This document shows, piece by piece, positions 8,007 to 18,086 of a stretch of DNA of 64,000 bases. The DNA comes from Burkholderia ambifaria AMMD (GTDB lineage: Bacteria; Pseudomonadota; Gammaproteobacteria; Burkholderiales; Burkholderiaceae), in contig NC_008390.1 in NCBI RefSeq assembly GCF_000203915.1, forward strand, positions 992,001 through 1,056,000. The letters run 5' to 3'. Each line of letters opens with the position of its first letter. Position 1 is the stretch's first letter. The position numbers and the translations under genes were made by a program. The notes below the pieces were generated by a model, which saw nothing but the letters and a program-made list of their open reading frames with translations, made no database searches and had not been told where the DNA came from.

Positions 8007-8519
8007 CTAACGAAGTGGGTACCGCTTTCTGTATCCGTCTTCGAGGACCGCGATGAATTTGTTGGCCCCCCGGCTCACTTCGAACATTAGATGGCGACGA
8101 TCTGCCGCAGGCGGAAGCGGACTCTCGGGTCCGATCGTGACCTTGTTGGTCATGAGCTTCCGGAACGAGACAAGTTGCCGTGTGACGTCAGAGATATTGG
8201 GAAGAGGAAGCGTACTAATGTCGATCCGCTGAACAGCGAAGTAGGTCGCCCAGTAGAGAGACAGGTCCGCTTCGTCCTTGCTGAGGAAACTCATCCCGTG
8301 CGATTCGGCTTCGCGAATGAGCGCTGCGGTAGCGTCGACGTACTCTCGAACCTCTTTACGGGCATCTCGCCGGTCGTTTTGAGCGCTGTTTACGCGCCAG
8401 CCCACAAATACGATCACCCACGTGATTGCGTAGGCACCAGCCTGCACCCCCAATTTCCACCATTCAATGTTGTCCAACGGTGCGCTTTGCGGCATCTCTG
8501 ATGTAGTCGTTAATTTCAA
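8007..8519 (-). CDS. One-pass membrane protein, third gene of the GHKL-STAS operon
   Basis: This is a 170-residue protein with a single hydrophobic segment near residues 23-43 (KLGVQAGAYAITWVIVFVGW) and then a charged cytoplasmic domain (DRRDARKEVREYVDATAALI). Its start overlaps the end of the STAS-like gene by 56 bases. A second start (MPQSAPLDN) at 8495 would give a 32-base overlap. No known domain is recognised. Strict overlap with its neighbours means it is made together with them and is probably the output or membrane-docking component. It ends in TAG at 8007, convergent with the AlpA gene. Confidence 0.75.
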   Translation of the reverse strand: MKLTTTSEMPQSAPLDNIEWWKLGVQAGAYAITWVIVFVGWRVNSAQNDRRDARKEVREYVDATAALIREAESHGMSFLSKDEADLSLYWATYFAVQRIDISTLPLPNISDVTRQLVSFRKLMTNKVTIGPESPLPPAADRRHLMFEVSRGANKFIAVLEDGYRKRYPLR

Positions 8520-8793
8520 GTACGTAGGAAGGGTCGCTTGACTTGAGGCGGATGCGACGGTGGGCTTCGGCCTCCGTAAGCCCGAGCTTCCTCACGACGC
8601 CGCCGAACGCCTCCTCCAAAAAGGAAGATCCGTAGCCGTCCGTACCATCGAGGTTCACTTCAACTACGTCATCCTCGCGGAGGGCAGGCTCCAGTAACGT
8701 GTCTCTAAAGCGCTCGCCGCTGTCGGGGCCATCGCTATAAAAGCGGCCGACCGGCACCTCAGAAAATTCTGTTGCGACATTAATCATTCTCAT
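8464..8793 (-). CDS. STAS-like (DUF4325-type) protein
   Basis: This is a 109-residue protein. I chose the ATG at 8793 because AGGA sits 8 bases upstream; another ATG lies at 8787. The core reads SGERFRDTLLEPALREDDVV, then EVNLDGTDGYGSSFLEEAFG: the pattern of DUF4325 STAS-like proteins, in which a beta-strand with D/N-LDG is followed by a glycine/serine turn and a helix. STAS proteins bind and switch GHKL kinases, as SpoIIAA does with SpoIIAB. It overlaps the end of the GHKL gene by 14 bases, and its own end overlaps the membrane-protein gene. Assignment to DUF4325 is from memory. Confidence 0.75.
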   Translation of the reverse strand: MRMINVATEFSEVPVGRFYSDGPDSGERFRDTLLEPALREDDVVEVNLDGTDGYGSSFLEEAFGGVVRKLGLTEAEAHRRIRLKSSDPSYVLEINDYIRDAAKRTVGQH

Positions 8794-9904
8794 CTCGATC
8801 ATCCTCGAGGAATGGCAGGATCGCCTGAAGCGGGACCGTCCATTCGATAAACGTTCCATAGATGCTGTCATCATAGGCCTGCAGCCGCTCCTTGCCGCCC
8901 TCTGTATATATGTACTCGCCGCGATTACTCAAGATACGCAGTCGGCCGCTTCCGCAGGCTTGAATGAGTTTCTTCAGATCGTTCAGCCCCTTGCCGCGGT
9001 TGTCTTGGCGCATTCTGGAGCGGCCGACCTCCATTGCGGCCTTGATCATCTGTCCGTCCGTCGGCTTGAACACGCCGAGCTGGGATAGGGCATCATTGAT
9101 CACTTCCAGCGTGTGTTTTCGCGGCAAACTGCGTGGGATCCCAATCCCTTGGTCAACTATCATAACCTTGAGTTCAGAACGCAGTTTGTTGATGTGGCCG
9201 AGCATCCACCACCCCTTCGGCACGACCCGGATTTTGCGCTGTAACGTGTCTTCCGGATAGGCATGTTGCGACACGTTTGTCATTGCTTCCGACAAGCTGC
9301 GGAAGAACGAACTCTTCGCCTCTTGCGCGACTCTCACATCGAACGGGCCAAGCAGCTTGAGGCGTAGTGCTCGAGCAAGCCTGCCGTCTGCCTCATCGCC
9401 CGAAACGACTTTGATGTACTCCATCGGATACTTTTTCTCGACCCCGTCGAGCTTGGCTTTGACGTGCAGAGCCTCGAAGAATCCCGAGTCTCGCATCTGT
9501 CCGTGAAGTTTTTTGTCTTTGGGGTACGTACCGGTCAACATGCTTTCACCGGCGAGCCTGCGGCAGCGGTCGATTTCCGCAACAAGAAGCAGTACGGCAG
9601 CCGAGCTGATCTTCTTCGTATGAGTGAAATCGAGAACGGTGCTTCGACGATAGATAAAGCAGTTCTCGCGACAGGTTCGGGCGATAGCAAGCGTTGCCTG
9701 CCGATTCTGACCAAGGTCTAGAACTTCTGGTACCGGAACGACTTCACGGCGCAATTTTGTGTCGAAAGGTCCACGAATTGGGGCGGCGTACGACTGCGCC
9801 CGCTTGCGCGCGAGATAGTTGATCCGTCGGACGCGTTCCTGCTGCGTTCGACGAGCCCCGATTCGCTGCACGATGGCCTGACGTGCAAACTGTGGTCTTT
9901 TCAT
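8780..9904 (-). CDS. GHKL ATPase with an N-terminal STAS-like region
   Basis: This is a 374-residue protein. The C-terminal half carries GHKL ATP-binding motifs: N box SEAMTNVSQHAY (about 205-216), G1 box IVDQGIGIP (about 249-257) and G2 box DNRGKGLNDLKKL (about 301-313). It lacks the phospho-accepting H-box of a classical histidine kinase. Residues about 80-150 (STVLDFTHTKKISSAAVLLL) resemble a STAS-type alpha/beta domain, so kinase-like and antagonist-like folds are joined. It is the first gene of a three-gene overlapping operon. No strong ribosome-binding site is seen before ATG 9904. It lies 153 bases downstream of the island integrase on the same strand. Base composition is lower in GC than in the core. 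Confidence 0.8.
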   Translation of the reverse strand: MKRPQFARQAIVQRIGARRTQQERVRRINYLARKRAQSYAAPIRGPFDTKLRREVVPVPEVLDLGQNRQATLAIARTCRENCFIYRRSTVLDFTHTKKISSAAVLLLVAEIDRCRRLAGESMLTGTYPKDKKLHGQMRDSGFFEALHVKAKLDGVEKKYPMEYIKVVSGDEADGRLARALRLKLLGPFDVRVAQEAKSSFFRSLSEAMTNVSQHAYPEDTLQRKIRVVPKGWWMLGHINKLRSELKVMIVDQGIGIPRSLPRKHTLEVINDALSQLGVFKPTDGQMIKAAMEVGRSRMRQDNRGKGLNDLKKLIQACGSGRLRILSNRGEYIYTEGGKERLQAYDDSIYGTFIEWTVPLQAILPFLEDDRDEND

Positions 9905-9940
9905 TTTTAGATGGGTGACTGCTATCTCGACGTCGGCGAG

Positions 9941-9977
9941 ATGCTCGCTCTAGCCCCAGAATTGGGTGATCGAGCAT
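9941..9977. promoter_or_regulatory. Nested inverted repeat upstream of the GHKL operon
   Basis: ATGCTCG (9941-9947) is repeated in inverse as CGAGCAT (9971-9977), and inside it CCCA (9955-9958) pairs with TGGG (9963-9966). It lies 37 bases before the GHKL start codon, so it could be an operator or a leader hairpin. No promoter hexamers are clear. Confidence 0.4.
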
Positions 9978-10057
9978 TTTACAGTCTCGTGGCTCGTGAT
10001 ACGGACACCACTGATGCTTACCTGTCGATTCTCGCGTGATGCCGGCGTGGGTGAACG

Positions 10058-11299
10058 TCAGGCAGTGTCCCTTGAAATTGGGATGATCTGCGCTCCTGCT
10101 TTGAGCCCATCAAGGTAGTCGGCCCACCGCTGCATCATTTCGCGACGCTGGGGTAGGTGGGCGGTGCGGTTGTACGCGCGCCCGAGCGGGTCTTTCACGG
10201 CGTGTGCGAGCTGCGCCTCGATGATTGCCGCCGGTAGGCCCAGCACCTCATCCAAGATCGTGCGGGCCATCGCGCGGAAGCCGTGACCGGTCATCGTGTC
10301 GCCGTTATACCCCAGCCGGAGCAGCGCGCCGTTGATCGTGTTGTCCGACATGGGGCGATCTTTTGTCCGGACGCTCGGGAACAGGAAACGGCCGTTTCCC
10401 GTTAGCGCGTGCAACTCGCCCAGAACCGCGACTGCTTGAGACGAGAGTGGCACGATGTGGGCGCCTCCAGACGCCTTGCCCTGTTTGGTCCGCTTCATTC
10501 GGTCGCTTGGAATCTCCCAGGTGCCGGCGTCGAGATCGAGCTCGGCCCACTCGGCGGCGCGCAGTTCACCGGGCCGCTGAAAGAGTAGCGGGGCGAGGCG
10601 GAGAGCGCACATTACCGGGAAGGTGCCTTGATAGCCGTCGATCGCGCGCAGCAGCTCGGCGACCTGCTTCGGATCAGTGAGCGCTGCCATATGCTCCTGC
10701 TGAACCGGCGGCAGCGCGCCGCGGAGGTCGGCAGTTACGTCACGCTGCGCGCGTCCGGTCGCCACGGCATACCGGCACACCTGGCTGATGTTGGCATGGA
10801 GGCGATGGGCAGTCTCGAGCGCGCCGCGCTTTTCAACTCGGCGCAGCGCATCAAGCACATCTGGCGGCGCGAGGTCTGCGATGGGCTTGCCGCTGATCCA
10901 TGGGAAAGCGTCGACCTCTAGGCGGCGCAGGATACGGCCGGCGTGGTTTTCCGACCAAGTGGGAGCGTACTTGGCGTGCCATTCGCGCGCCACTGCCTCG
11001 AACGAGTTTTCCGCGTTCAGGCGGACTGTCCGCTTCTCTGCCTTCTTCGCCTCACCCGGATCGATGCCAGCAGCCAGCCTTTCCCGAGCCTCATCTCGCT
11101 TCCGGCGCGCAGTTGCGAGCGTAACCTCGGGGTAGACGCCAAGCGCCAGCAACTTCTCTTTGCCGGCGGCGCGGTACTTGAGCCGCCAGTAGCGCTGCCC
11201 GGCCGGCGTGACGAGCAGAAAAAGGCCGCCGCCGTCGAATAGCTTGATGGGCTTTTCGACAGGCTTCGTATTGCGGATGGTCGTGTCGGTAAGCGGCAT
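10058..11299 (-). CDS. P4-type tyrosine integrase of the ssrA-linked island
   Basis: This 413-residue protein starts at ATG 11299 (MPLTDTTIRNTKPVEKPIKL), the usual start and length for the P4 integrase family. The N-terminal DUF4102 arm-binding domain covers about 1-95 (LFDGGGLFLLVTPAGQRYWR). A SAM-like core-binding domain covers about 100-185. The catalytic domain has R242 (LLFQRPGELR), a lysine in KQGKASGG, H339-x-x-R342 (HGFR), H366 (AQLAHAV) and Y376 (RAYNRT), so it looks active. It directs recombination at the 3' end of ssrA, which lies 164 bases upstream. Four GGGGGTAT elements cover the region around its start codon. It is intact, so the island may still be mobile. Confidence 0.93.
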   Translation of the reverse strand: MPLTDTTIRNTKPVEKPIKLFDGGGLFLLVTPAGQRYWRLKYRAAGKEKLLALGVYPEVTLATARRKRDEARERLAAGIDPGEAKKAEKRTVRLNAENSFEAVAREWHAKYAPTWSENHAGRILRRLEVDAFPWISGKPIADLAPPDVLDALRRVEKRGALETAHRLHANISQVCRYAVATGRAQRDVTADLRGALPPVQQEHMAALTDPKQVAELLRAIDGYQGTFPVMCALRLAPLLFQRPGELRAAEWAELDLDAGTWEIPSDRMKRTKQGKASGGAHIVPLSSQAVAVLGELHALTGNGRFLFPSVRTKDRPMSDNTINGALLRLGYNGDTMTGHGFRAMARTILDEVLGLPAAIIEAQLAHAVKDPLGRAYNRTAHLPQRREMMQRWADYLDGLKAGAQIIPISRDTA

Positions 11300-11347
11300 G
11301 GGGGTATCTGCGCTGGGGGTATGTCCGATACCCCCGAAAATACCCCC
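11300..11347. repeat. Four GGGGGTAT elements (two direct, two inverted) before the integrase gene
   Basis: GGGGGTAT occurs at 11300-11307 and 11315-11322, and its complement ATACCCCC at 11328-11335 and 11340-11347. They abut the integrase start codon and lie between it and ssrA. This arrangement suits arm-type integrase sites or excisionase/repressor sites of the attachment region. Confidence 0.65.
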
Positions 11348-11393
11348 AAGTACACCTAGCTGTCGATGGGCAAACTTTGGAAACGCTGGAAGT

Positions 11394-11427
11394 AAAAAAC
11401 CCCGCAAAGCTAAGGCTTGGCGGGGTT
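11394..11427 (-). terminator. Rho-independent terminator downstream of ssrA
   Basis: On the minus strand AACCCCGC pairs with GCGGGGTT across a 14-base loop, and a T run follows. It lies about 35 bases past the tmRNA 3' end, separating ssrA transcription from the integrase gene. Confidence 0.8.
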
Positions 11428-11462
11428 CTCTGGTCAAACGTTGGAGACGTTTGGCGGGAATT

Positions 11463-11832
11463 TGGTGGAGGCGGCGGGAATCGAACCCGCGTCCAGAAGC
11501 GCTCCACGACTAGTTCTACATGTTTAGTTCAGTCGTTTGATTTAACCGCAGCGACGCGGACGAACACGCTGCACTACGGCGATTCGCTAGATTTTCGACC
11601 CTGGCGTCGCGACGCCGACAGGGCTTAACTGACGTAAATGACCTCTGTCGGTATTGCTACCGGTCTTGCGACACTAGCCCGTCAGTGAACTAGGCAGAGG
11701 ACGGCGGCCGTTAGGCTGCCAGTGCGAACGTATCGTCGTTTGCAGTTACGATTTTCCCATTGATTAACGAGGTGACGGGTCCTCGACATGCCCTAGCCGC
11801 TTCACAACCCCTGTCGAAACCAGGTCGCCCCC
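11463..11832 (-). ncRNA. ssrA: tmRNA (ssrA)
   Basis: The 370-nt one-piece tmRNA runs from GGGGGCGACC at 11832 to ...CCTCCACCA at 11463. Its first seven bases pair with CGCCTCC before ACCA (one G-U), and the 3' part has a T-arm-like GGTTCGATTCC. The tag frame (11743-11711) encodes ANDDTFALAA followed by TAA, a standard betaproteobacterial degradation tag. It rescues stalled ribosomes and marks the product for proteolysis. The RNA is intact even though an island is joined at its 3' end, as expected when the integrated element restores the gene end. Confidence 0.96.
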
Positions 11833-11848
11833 GCGGATCAGATCGATC

Positions 11849-11854
11849 ATTATA
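11849..11854 (-). promoter_or_regulatory. -10 element of the ssrA promoter
   Basis: A perfect TATAAT lies on the minus strand 17-22 bases before the tmRNA 5' end and overlaps the TAA stop codon of gph. No good -35 hexamer is visible (CGAACT at 17-bp spacing). The precursor would have a short 5' leader to be trimmed by RNase P. Confidence 0.65.
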
Positions 11855-12566
11855 GCCCAACATCGCGCAGCAGTTCGCGGAGTTCCTGCGTCGAGCCGAC
11901 GAGATGCTGCGCCTGCCAGTCGCCCGGCGCGGCGCCGTCGCCGCAGTAACCATAGGCGGCCGCGACCGTCGCCATGCCTGCCGCGCTGCCGGCCTGGATG
12001 TCACGAAGATCGTCGCCCACGTAGACGATGCGTTCCGGCGCGAGCGTCATTTGTTCGGCCGCATGCAGCAGCGGGGCCGGATGCGGTTTCGAGTGCGGCG
12101 TTGTGTCGCCCCCGACGATGCAGGCCGCGCGCGGCGCCAGCCCAAGCAGGTCGGCGAGCGGGGCGGTGAGGCGCATCACCTTGTTCGTGACGATGCCCCA
12201 GCGCACGCCGCGTGTATCGAGTTCGTCGAGCACGTCGCCGATCCCTGGGAACAGCGTCGTGTGCACGCAGATGTCCGTCGCGTAATTGGCCAGGAACTCG
12301 TCGCGCATCGCGTCGTAGCCGGGCGATTGCGGGTCGATGCCGAACGCGCCGCCGAGCAGGCCGCGCGCACCGGCCGATGCCAGCGGGCGCAGCACGTCGA
12401 GCGGTGTTTCGGGCAGGCCGCGCACGCGCTGCATCTTGTTGACGGCTGCGGCGAGATCGGGCGCCGTATCCGCGAGCGTGCCATCGAGGTCGAACAGCAC
12501 CGCAGCGCAGTGCAGCAGGCGCGGCTCGTCGAGCGCGGCCCGCCCGGTCGAAAGGGGAGTTGTCAT
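11850..12566 (-). CDS. gph: Phosphoglycolate phosphatase
   Basis: This is a 238-residue HAD-family hydrolase. Motif I is FDLDGTLADTAPD near the start, motif II is WGIVTNK, and motif III/IV is IVYVGDDLRDI; an insertion cap domain lies between them. It removes phosphate from 2-phosphoglycolate, a by-product of oxidative DNA-end repair and oxygenase activity. It starts 13 bases after ubiG ends, so the two are probably cotranscribed, as in many proteobacteria. Its stop codon lies inside the ssrA -10 element. Substrate is inferred from similarity and context; related phosphatases share the fold. Confidence 0.9.
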   Translation of the reverse strand: MTTPLSTGRAALDEPRLLHCAAVLFDLDGTLADTAPDLAAAVNKMQRVRGLPETPLDVLRPLASAGARGLLGGAFGIDPQSPGYDAMRDEFLANYATDICVHTTLFPGIGDVLDELDTRGVRWGIVTNKVMRLTAPLADLLGLAPRAACIVGGDTTPHSKPHPAPLLHAAEQMTLAPERIVYVGDDLRDIQAGSAAGMATVAAAYGYCGDGAAPGDWQAQHLVGSTQELRELLRDVGL

Positions 12567-12579
12567 GCCGGTTGGAAGG

Positions 12580-13278
12580 TCACGCGCCGCGGCGGCACGC
12601 GACGAGGTAGTTGATGTCGGTGTCGTTCGACAGCGCGAAGCGCTTGCCGATCGGATGATAGGTAATGCCCTTGATCTCCACGATGTGCAGATCGGTGCCG
12701 CGCACGAAGCTCGCCAGTTCCGACGGCCGGATGAAGCGCGCGTAGTCGTGGGTACCCTTCGGCAGCATTCGTGCGATGTATTCCGCGCCGATCACCGCGA
12801 ACAGGTACGACTTCAGGTTGCGGTTCAGCGTCGAGAAGAACACCCAGCCGCCCGGTTTGACGAGCGTGGCGCACGCGGAGACGATGCCGGCCGGCGACGG
12901 TACGTGCTCGAGCATCTCCATGCACGTGACGACGTCGTAGGTGCCCGGCTCGCGTTCGGCGAGCGCTTCGGCGGCGATCGCCTCGTAGTCGACCGTGACG
13001 CCGCTCTCCAGGCTGTGCAGATCCGCGACGCCGAGCGCCTCGGTCGACAGGTCGATGCCTTTGACCTGCGCGCCGAGCCCGGCCATCGATTCGGACAGGA
13101 TGCCGCCGCCGCAACCGATATCGAGCGCGCGCTTGCCGGCCAGGTGCGCATGCGCATCGATCCAGCCGAGCCGGACCGGGTTCAGCTCGTGCAAGGGCTT
13201 GAATTCGGCATTCGGATCCCACCACCGATGGGCGAGGTCGCTGAATTTCTGGAGTTCGTGCGGATCGGCGTTGGTCAT
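12580..13278 (-). CDS. ubiG: Ubiquinone biosynthesis O-methyltransferase UbiG
   Basis: This is a 232-residue SAM-dependent methyltransferase with motif [14 protein letters not shown] (about 50-62), acidic motif GIDLSTEAL and post-motif CMEMLEHV. It opens with the UbiG signature [20 protein letters not shown]. It carries out both O-methylations in ubiquinone synthesis. The length equals that of other UbiG proteins. It is upstream of gph in a two-gene minus-strand unit. The preceding 155 bases contain the ompA terminator and presumably its promoter. Confidence 0.94.
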   Translation of the reverse strand: MTNADPHELQKFSDLAHRWWDPNAEFKPLHELNPVRLGWIDAHAHLAGKRALDIGCGGGILSESMAGLGAQVKGIDLSTEALGVADLHSLESGVTVDYEAIAAEALAEREPGTYDVVTCMEMLEHVPSPAGIVSACATLVKPGGWVFFSTLNRNLKSYLFAVIGAEYIARMLPKGTHDYARFIRPSELASFVRGTDLHIVEIKGITYHPIGKRFALSNDTDINYLVACRRGA

Positions 13279-13385
13279 GTCGGCAAACGGGCTACGGGAG
13301 GAGGGCGGTGCAACGGTGCGTCAGCCCCGAGTATATAAGATGCGGGCGAGCGGCGAAGCGACGAGCGCGTGGACGGGCGGCAACG

Positions 13386-13411
13386 AAAAAGCCCCGCCGG
13401 AGCGGGGCTTT
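13386..13411 (-). terminator. Terminator of ompA
   Basis: AAAGCCCCGC and GCGGGGCTTT form a 10-bp stem with a CGGA loop. On the minus strand it is followed by a T run. It lies 22 bases after the ompA stop. Confidence 0.85.
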
Positions 13412-13432
13412 GAAGCAGTCGAAAACCGTGGC

Positions 13433-14101
13433 TTACTGCGCCGGAACGGTCGTCTTCTGGACTTCTTGCGTACCGACCACTTCCACTTCCACGCGGCGAT
13501 CCGGTGCGAGGCAGGCGATCAGTTGCTTGCGGTTCTTCTGGTTGCAGCCCGTCGTGACCGGGTTGCGCTTGCCCTTGCCTTCCGTGTAGATCTTGTTGGC
13601 CGGGACACCCTTGCTGACCAGGTACGACTTGACTGCTTGCGCACGGCGCAGCGACAGACGGTCGTTGTACTTGTCCGAACCGATGCGGTCCGTGTAGCCC
13701 GTTGCGACGACCACTTCCGTGTTCATGCCCTGGATCTTCGAAGCCAGTTCGTCCAGCTTCTGCTTGCCCAGCGGCTTGAGCGTTGCCTTGTCGAAGTCGA
13801 ACAGTGCGTCGGCTTGGTACGTGATCTTCTGGCTCGAGATGGCCGGAGCGACCGGAGCGACCGGCGGCTGCGGTGCCTGGGCGACCAGTGCGCCATCGCA
13901 CTTTGCGTTGGCGGTGGCCGGCGTCCAGAACGCGTCACGCCAGCAGAGCTCGTTCGTGCCGTTCATCCACACCCATTCGCCCGTGCCGTTCACCCAGTTG
14001 TCGTTGACGGCTTGACGCGACGCCGGCACCGACTGTGCCGAAGCGGATGCAGCCATAACTGCGGTAGCTGCAATGAACGCGAGCTTTGAAAGTTTATTCA
14101 T
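13433..14101 (-). CDS. ompA: OmpA-family outer-membrane protein
   Basis: This is a 222-residue protein with a signal peptide (MNKLSKLAFIAATAVMAASA, cut after SASA). A short Trp-rich region (VNGTGEWVWMNGTNELCWRD) and a Pro/Ala linker follow. The C-terminal OmpA peptidoglycan-binding domain spans about 100-215 (LFDFDKATLKPLGKQKLDEL, GYTDRIGSDKYNDRLSLRRA). There is no eight-stranded barrel domain: this is the short OmpA-like form common in Burkholderia, tethering the envelope to peptidoglycan. Four cysteines may form disulfides. GGAG precedes the start. It has its own terminator. Confidence 0.92.
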   Translation of the reverse strand: MNKLSKLAFIAATAVMAASASAQSVPASRQAVNDNWVNGTGEWVWMNGTNELCWRDAFWTPATANAKCDGALVAQAPQPPVAPVAPAISSQKITYQADALFDFDKATLKPLGKQKLDELASKIQGMNTEVVVATGYTDRIGSDKYNDRLSLRRAQAVKSYLVSKGVPANKIYTEGKGKRNPVTTGCNQKNRKQLIACLAPDRRVEVEVVGTQEVQKTTVPAQ

Positions 14102-14638
14102 ATTTCTCCTCTCGAAATTGAGATTACCGCAGGTTTACTGCGAGCCTGTTGACGGTGACAAGTCATACATTGCTCGAAGTATAACATTGGTGCGGTACAA
14201 AAAACGCGGCACCGCTCTGTGTAGACTTCGAGCAGCGTCTAACTTCCAGTGCGTTGGCATTTTGCCATATCGTTCCCTTCCTACGAAAAAAAATCCTCCC
14301 CACCCCAAGATCGCCTCCACGTTTGTGGTGCATGCGCAACACCGACCTGCCGTAACTTTTAGGGATTGTCAAGAGCGGGTCGGCGAAATTGCGTGAAAGG
14401 CTGCATATGTTTACTCGCGTGCGTGACGCCCATTCGCGGACCCCGCAGCGCAGTGAAGGGGCGCGATCAGGGTTAGGGACGGGGCGGCCCGCGCGTGACG
14501 ACGTTTCTTGCTGTTTACATATAGAGGGGGTGGCGAACTGGCCGCCGATGGGCGCATGTTAGAATCTCGCGTTGCGTTGCGCATGCAGCGCCCACGCGAA
14601 AGGCGGTCGCCGTCTTCGCTCCGAAACGATACGGATAC
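14102..14638. other. Divergent promoter region between ompA and gyrA
   Basis: No gene is supported. On the minus side a TATACT at 14183-14178 is a possible ompA -10 element. On the plus side TGTTAGAAT at 14558-14565 looks like an extended -10 for gyrA. An A-rich, then C-rich stretch lies near 14285-14305. The 80-90 bases before each gene look like ordinary 5' leaders. Confidence 0.4.
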
Positions 14639-17242
<2,604 letters not shown>

Positions 17243-17325
17243 ATAACGGATGAGACTCGAGCCGCCGCGGGCGCCATGCGCCGCGGTCGGCGAGCAACCA
17301 TTCATATTTCCAAAAGGGAGTGATG

Positions 17326-17925
17326 ATGCAAAAGCAATTCAAGCAACTGGTTCTGCTGGCTGCACTGGTGCCGACGTTCGCGATGGCGCAAGCGCTGTCG
17401 AATTCCGCACCGGCTGCGACCGCGGCAGCTGCGCCGATCGACGCCGACAAGAAGGCTGCGATCAAGGATCTGCTCGACGCGATCGACGCGCCGAAGCTCG
17501 TGTCGGCTATCGGCAACAGCGCCGAGATGCAGGCAAAGCAGCTCGTGCCGGCGATCCTGTCGGACGCGCTGTCGGAAAACAAGTCGCTGAACGACAAGCA
17601 GAAGCAGGCGGCCGTGCCGTCGCTGCAGAAGAACGCGGTGCCGAAGCTGGTTGACGGCGCAGGCAAGGTGTTCGGCACGCAGCAGTTCCAGAGCGACGCG
17701 ATGTCGGCTCAGTACGACGCTTACGCGAAGTACTACAGCACGTCGGAGATCAAGGATCTGACGACGTTCTACAAGAGCCCGACGGGTCGCAAGTTCATCC
17801 AGGTTCAGGATCAGGTCGGTCGCGACGTGGTCAACGGCCTGATGCAGAAGTACATGCCGCAAGCGATCCAGGCGACGCGCGCGCAGGCTGACAAGGAAGT
17901 CGCGGCAGTCAAGCCGGGCAAGTAA
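17326..17925 (+). CDS. DUF2059-family secreted protein
   Basis: This is a 199-residue protein with a cleavable signal peptide (MQKQFKQLVLLAALVPTFAM, cut after AMA). An Ala/Pro-rich linker is followed by a helical DUF2059 domain ending YYSTSEIKDLTTFYKSPTGR, typical of this family; YKSPTGRKF is its hallmark. It is probably periplasmic; its function is unknown. I chose the ATG at 17326 because GGGAG ends six bases upstream; ATG 17323 and GTG 17320 are in frame too. It stands between gyrA and serC with a weak hairpin after it. Confidence 0.85.
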   Translation: MQKQFKQLVLLAALVPTFAMAQALSNSAPAATAAAAPIDADKKAAIKDLLDAIDAPKLVSAIGNSAEMQAKQLVPAILSDALSENKSLNDKQKQAAVPSLQKNAVPKLVDGAGKVFGTQQFQSDAMSAQYDAYAKYYSTSEIKDLTTFYKSPTGRKFIQVQDQVGRDVVNGLMQKYMPQAIQATRAQADKEVAAVKPGK

Positions 17926-17942
17926 GCCGTCCGGGCACGCCG

Positions 17943-17963
17943 CCCGGCCATTCGGCCGGGTTT
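17943..17963 (+). terminator. Hairpin after the DUF2059 gene
   Basis: CCCGGCC-ATTC-GGCCGGG followed by only three T residues; a weak terminator. TTGGCG (17962-17967) and GATAAT (17986-17991), spaced 18, overlap its end and could be the serC promoter. Confidence 0.5.
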
Positions 17964-18086
17964 GGCGGGAGCCTGATGACAGTGCGATAATGGCCGTTTG
18001 CGCGCGAGCGCAAGCGGCCATTCCTTTTCTGGCGCGGTTCTTACTGCCGGCGGCAAGCCGGTCGCGTCCCTCCCGAGGTTTTCACG

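Noticed and set aside
1..11000. Second copy of the ssrA 3' end (left attachment site)
   Set aside because: No matching GGCGGGAATCGAACCC stretch was found by eye, so the left boundary is taken to be outside the window.
1..11460. CRISPR array in the accessory region
   Set aside because: No regularly spaced repeats of 24-40 bases were seen; the only clustered repeats are the short GGGGGTAT sites.
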